This document shows, piece after piece, positions 60,750-64,000 of a stretch of DNA of 64,000 nucleotides. Made by a program: the position numbers and the translations under genes. The notes below the pieces were generated by a model, which worked only from the letters and a program-made list of their open reading frames with translations, was not told the DNA's origin and ran no database searches. Positions within the stretch are counted from its first letter, which is position 1; the number at the start of each line of letters is the position of its first letter. The stretch is from JAQIBY01 sp051747965 (GTDB taxonomy: Bacteria; Bacteroidota; Bacteroidia; Bacteroidales; ML635J-15): assembly GCA_051747965.1 (NCBI GenBank), contig JBNJGS010000002.1, positions 1-64,000 of the forward strand. Reading direction: 5' to 3'.

Positions 60750-62432
60750 TCAATCCTGCAGTGCTTCTGAAATATTGATCAGATGATCACCCATATTTTC
60801 ACAAAGGGAAACAATATCCAGAAAGACTACCCCGGCCTGGTAAGGGTATTCTTTTTTACGAATATTTTCCATGTTGACATCTTTGAGCTTGTTCCTGTGT
60901 TTATTGATCTTTATTTCAATACTGTAAGCCTTTTCCATATCAGGAAGCCTGCCTTCCCTGTCCGCATGAAGATTGGCATGCAGACATGCGAATGCCTGAT
61001 CCAGCAAATCAAACATATCCCAAACTTCTTTTCGCAAATCCGGTGTAAACCATACCCTGTGCTCATTCTTTCTTTGAAGAATCCGCCCAAGATTATAACA
61101 TGTATCAGCTATACTCTCCATATTATCACTGATTTTCAGCAATGATCTGATTCTACGGCTGGCGGCTATTGATAAATCACTTTCTGAAAGTTTAGCCAGA
61201 TAAGCAGCAATTTCAACCTCATTGCTATCCATGCGTATTTCCTTTTCCTCCAACTGACCCAGCAAGATACCCTGTTTTTCAGAATCAGTTTCAGCAAATA
61301 AATTTTTTGATATGGTATACATTGAATTTGTCAGATCAGCAAAATTCAGCACCTCTTTTCTTGCCTGTAACAAAGACATTTCCGACGTAGATAGCAGACC
61401 GGTGGTAATATATTTCAGTCCACTGCCCCTATCTGTCTTTTCGGGGAAAATCCGGTTTATCAAACCTACCCAGGGCTCAATAAACCACACAAGCAAAAGC
61501 AGATTGAAAAGATTAAAAAGTGTGTGAAATACAGCAAGTCCAATTGGTATGGCAGCCAAATCATTCATGGGCGAAGAGTTTTCTATCCGGAAGGTTATGG
61601 ATGATGAAAGCTTCACGAGAAATGTAAACATCAAAGTGCTAAACAAGGCGGCCATAAGATTAAACATAAAATGTGAAAAGGCCGCTTTCTTTGCTTTCCT
61701 GTTCGCCACCAAAGCAGCAATATTTGCCGTTAAGGTGGTTCCGATATTACTGCCGATAATCATGGCAGCACCCATTTCAAAACCTATCCATCCATTGCCG
61801 CACATCACAATAATCAGGGCAAGCATAGCACTGGATGACTGTACAATCAGGGTAAGTACAACACCGACCAGTATAAACAAGAGTACACTTCCATTTCCAC
61901 CTGCAGTATAATTTGAAAGGAAAGACAGCACCTCTGGCTGGTCATGTATATCCGGAACCGTAAGCTTCATGAAATCCAGGCCCAGAAACAAGAGGGAAAA
62001 ACCGAACAAAACCTCACCCCAGGAGCGCAGCTTGTTTTTCCTGGAAAACAGCAGGGGAAAGCTAATGGCCATCATTGGCAAGCATATAGCTCCAATCTCA
62101 ATTTTAAAACCCAGGATACCAATCAACCATGTGGTAATGGTTGTGCCGACATTGGCCCCCAGGATCAGAGAAATACTCTCTGTCAGGCTTAGCAAACCGG
62201 CATTGACAAAAGAAACAAACATCACGGTGCTTGCTGAAGAAGACTGAATGATTGCCGTAACAAGCAAGCCTGACATAATGCCCGTGAAATGGTTTTTTGT
62301 CATGCTACGCAGAATATTACGCAATCCTTCACCGGCAACCCTTTGCATGGATTCACTCAGCAAGCGCATGCCATACAAAAACAGAACCACTGCTCCTGTG
62401 AGCTGTAATATTTGAAGTAAACCAAATTCCAT
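60750..62432 (-). CDS. Na/Pi cotransporter with PhoU-like domain
   Basis: The 560-residue product has two inverted halves of the NptA type, each with a QSSSA motif ('AIIQSSSASTVMFVSF' and 'LIVQSSSAMLALIIVM') and 'GANVGTTITTWL'/'GSNIGTTLTANI'. A C-terminal cytoplasmic PhoU-like helical domain covers roughly the last 200 residues. It should import phosphate with sodium. The start at 62432 (MEFGLLQILQLTGAVVLFLY) is preferred over 62522. It is divergent from a Pit-type phosphate permease. Confidence 0.9.
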   Translation of the reverse strand: MEFGLLQILQLTGAVVLFLYGMRLLSESMQRVAGEGLRNILRSMTKNHFTGIMSGLLVTAIIQSSSASTVMFVSFVNAGLLSLTESISLILGANVGTTITTWLIGILGFKIEIGAICLPMMAISFPLLFSRKNKLRSWGEVLFGFSLLFLGLDFMKLTVPDIHDQPEVLSFLSNYTAGGNGSVLLFILVGVVLTLIVQSSSAMLALIIVMCGNGWIGFEMGAAMIIGSNIGTTLTANIAALVANRKAKKAAFSHFMFNLMAALFSTLMFTFLVKLSSSITFRIENSSPMNDLAAIPIGLAVFHTLFNLFNLLLLVWFIEPWVGLINRIFPEKTDRGSGLKYITTGLLSTSEMSLLQARKEVLNFADLTNSMYTISKNLFAETDSEKQGILLGQLEEKEIRMDSNEVEIAAYLAKLSESDLSIAASRRIRSLLKISDNMESIADTCYNLGRILQRKNEHRVWFTPDLRKEVWDMFDLLDQAFACLHANLHADREGRLPDMEKAYSIEIKINKHRNKLKDVNMENIRKKEYPYQAGVVFLDIVSLCENMGDHLINISEALQD

Positions 62433-62572
62433 GGGACCTTCTGACAAAGGTGCAATAATAATAAATGTAAGATTTTCATCTTCGCAATTCAGGTTAAGAA
62501 ATGGTAAAGTCAGTACATGCAAATCTGTATGATAATTAACGTTAAATTAACATGGCGCATCATCAATAATTT

Positions 62573-62580
62573 TAAGTTTG
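62573..62580 (+). promoter_or_regulatory. -7 promoter element of the Pit permease gene
   Basis: TAAGTTTG matches TAnnTTTG 22 nt before the start codon. No clear -33 element is seen. Confidence 0.45.
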
Positions 62581-62602
62581 CCTATCAACATAATCGAAAA
62601 CA

Positions 62603-64000
62603 ATGGACATTTTTTTAATTATTGTAATCGTTCTTTTTGCACTGGCTATCACCGATTTGGTTGTAGGTGTCAGCAATGATGCAGTCAACTTTCTGAACTC
62701 CGCAATTGGAGCACGCGCAGCACGTTTCAGGAATTTAATGATTCTTACCACTGTTGGCATTATCCTTGGTGCGGTTTTTTCCGGAGGGATGATGGAAGTA
62801 GCCAGGAAAGGGATTTTCCATCCTGAGCATTTTTTCTTTGATGAGATTATGATCATGTTTCTCGCTGTAATGCTTACAGACATCATCCTTCTTGACACAT
62901 TCAACTCAATAGGTCTGCCAACCTCCACTACGGTATCCATTGTTTTTGAATTGCTCGGAGCGGCAGTCGGGATGTCAATAATTAAAATATACAACAATCC
63001 GGAGTCGCTTCCCATCGGCGAGTATATCAATACAGACAAAGCCCTTGCAATTATTTTGGGCATCCTGCTCTCGGTGGTCATCGCTTTTACTGTGGGTGCC
63101 TTGATACAGTATTTGTCCCGTCTGCTGTTTTCTTTCAATTTTGATAAGCGGATGAAGTATTTTGGCTCTGTTTTTGGCGGTCTGGCCATCACAGCAATTA
63201 CATACTTCATGCTGATCAAGGGTGTTAAAAATGCCCCTTTCATGACCGATGATATCAAAAACAGTGTAGAAGGAAACTCTCTTCTGATAATGGCCGGGAG
63301 TTTTGTTTTCTGGACAATCCTGATGCAGATTCTCCACATGACTTTCAAAATCAATATTCTGCGTTTCATTGTATTGATAGGTACAATAGCCCTGGCCATG
63401 GCTTTTGCCAGTAACGACCTTGTAAACTTCATAGGTGTACCACTTGCCGGGCTGGATGCTTACCTCAATTTTACCAATGCCGGTGGAGAACCATCCGAAT
63501 TTGCCATGACATCCCTGTCGAAACCCGTGGAAACAAAAACCTACCTGCTTGTAATAGCCGGTATAATCATGGCAGCCACACTTTGGTTTTCCAAAAAAGC
63601 CCGATCTGTTGTAAAAACATCTGTTGATCTGTCAAGACAGGATGAAGGCGAAGAACGTTTCGGTTCTTCAGGTTTTGCACGCTTTATTGTCAGAGGCAGT
63701 ATAAAATTATCCAAAGGCAGCGACTTAATTCTTCCGAAAGGACTCAAAAGAAGAATGAAAAAACAATTCAGGCCAAACAAAGAAATCGAAAAGCTTCCGG
63801 CAAAAGACCGTCCCGCTTTTGATATGCTGCGTGCTTCAGTGAATCTTTTTGTGGCCAGTATCCTTATATCTATCGGTACATCACTTAAATTGCCCTTGTC
63901 AACCACCTATGTTACTTTCATGGTAGCTATGGGAACTTCCCTGGCCGACAATGCCTGGGGCCGTGAAAGTGCAGTTTACCGGATTACCGGTGTAATCTCT
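62603..64000 (+). CDS. Pit-family inorganic phosphate permease (3' cut by window)
   Basis: A frame opens at ATG 62603 and runs to the window end without a stop (466 codons seen). It starts 'MDIFLIIVIVLFALAITDLV' and has 'GVSNDAVNFLNSAIGARAA' and later 'FASNDLVNFIGVPLAG', the duplicated GxNDxxN motif of the Pit/PHO-4 family. A long charged cytoplasmic loop follows about residue 330, then 'LPLSTTYVTFMVAMGTSLAD'. It takes up phosphate with protons or sodium and is divergent from the Na/Pi cotransporter. Confidence 0.9.
   Translation, partial: MDIFLIIVIVLFALAITDLVVGVSNDAVNFLNSAIGARAARFRNLMILTTVGIILGAVFSGGMMEVARKGIFHPEHFFFDEIMIMFLAVMLTDIILLDTFNSIGLPTSTTVSIVFELLGAAVGMSIIKIYNNPESLPIGEYINTDKALAIILGILLSVVIAFTVGALIQYLSRLLFSFNFDKRMKYFGSVFGGLAITAITYFMLIKGVKNAPFMTDDIKNSVEGNSLLIMAGSFVFWTILMQILHMTFKINILRFIVLIGTIALAMAFASNDLVNFIGVPLAGLDAYLNFTNAGGEPSEFAMTSLSKPVETKTYLLVIAGIIMAATLWFSKKARSVVKTSVDLSRQDEGEERFGSSGFARFIVRGSIKLSKGSDLILPKGLKRRMKKQFRPNKEIEKLPAKDRPAFDMLRASVNLFVASILISIGTSLKLPLSTTYVTFMVAMGTSLADNAWGRESAVYRITGVIS

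Overview
The window is a draft-assembly piece of a Bacteroidota chromosome, probably of the order Bacteroidales or a relative. The reasons are: a full-length SprA (the type 9 secretion/gliding translocon protein) directly after ruvA and before gcvH; RemB/Wzi-like outer-membrane barrels; an F-type ATP synthase operon (atpB-E-F-H-A-G) with the beta and epsilon genes absent; lipid A/LPS genes (kdtA, lpxK, hldE kinase domain); and promoters of the Bacteroidota type (TAnnTTTG, often with TTTG about 16-21 nt upstream). No rRNA, tRNA, CRISPR array, transposase or phage gene is visible. Two runs of exactly 100 N (9813-9912, 44411-44510) are each flanked by identical 97- and 99-bp sequences, so they look like unmerged contig ends and not real gaps.

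Layout. 1-4.2 kb: an AT-rich accessory block with two paralogous lipoprotein genes behind duplicated promoters whose spacer contains a run of G, a secreted EreA/ChaN-like protein, a small outer-membrane barrel, three copies of a perfect palindrome, and a decayed 3' fragment of a thioesterase gene. 4.2-8.5 kb: acyl-ACP thioesterase, C69 dipeptidase, SppA. 8.6-10.0 kb: a gene-free island packed with hairpins and nested direct repeats. 10.0-13.1 kb: two tandem RemB/Wzi-like barrels. 13.1-17.3 kb (minus): CPBP protease, RibD, TM2 protein, PHP tyrosine phosphatase, dTDP-glucose dehydratase. 17.5-21.6 kb (minus): sufB - unknown helical protein - sufC - sufD. 21.9-27.5 kb: a 1154-residue surface protein, divergent from an outer-membrane protein gene and kdtA. 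27.8-30.4 kb: B12-dependent ribonucleotide reductase. 30.5-39.9 kb: ruvA-sprA-gcvH-ispD. 39.9-44.6 kb: heptose kinase (minus), then hemW, a FucP-type sugar permease and a ROK sugar kinase. 44.7-51.1 kb: a lipoprotein, an NtrC-like regulator without a DNA-binding domain, an aspartase-like lyase, and wbpD-wbpB-wbpA-like genes for diacetamido-uronic acid sugars. 51.4-54.6 kb (minus): metK, lpxK, purine nucleoside phosphorylase. 54.8-60.7 kb: bactofilin and ATP synthase genes. 60.8-64 kb: divergent Na/Pi cotransporter and Pit phosphate permease (cut by the window end).

Much of the window serves the cell envelope: LPS core/lipid A, nucleotide sugars (RfbB, WbpD/B/A), capsule-like regulation (PHP phosphatase), outer-membrane barrels and T9SS. 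The parts least explained by known families are the G-tract promoter/lipoprotein pair, the palindromic repeat with a matching empty site, the 1.4-kb hairpin island, the extra gene inside the suf operon with an operator-like inverted repeat in front of it, and the regulator lacking an HTH.
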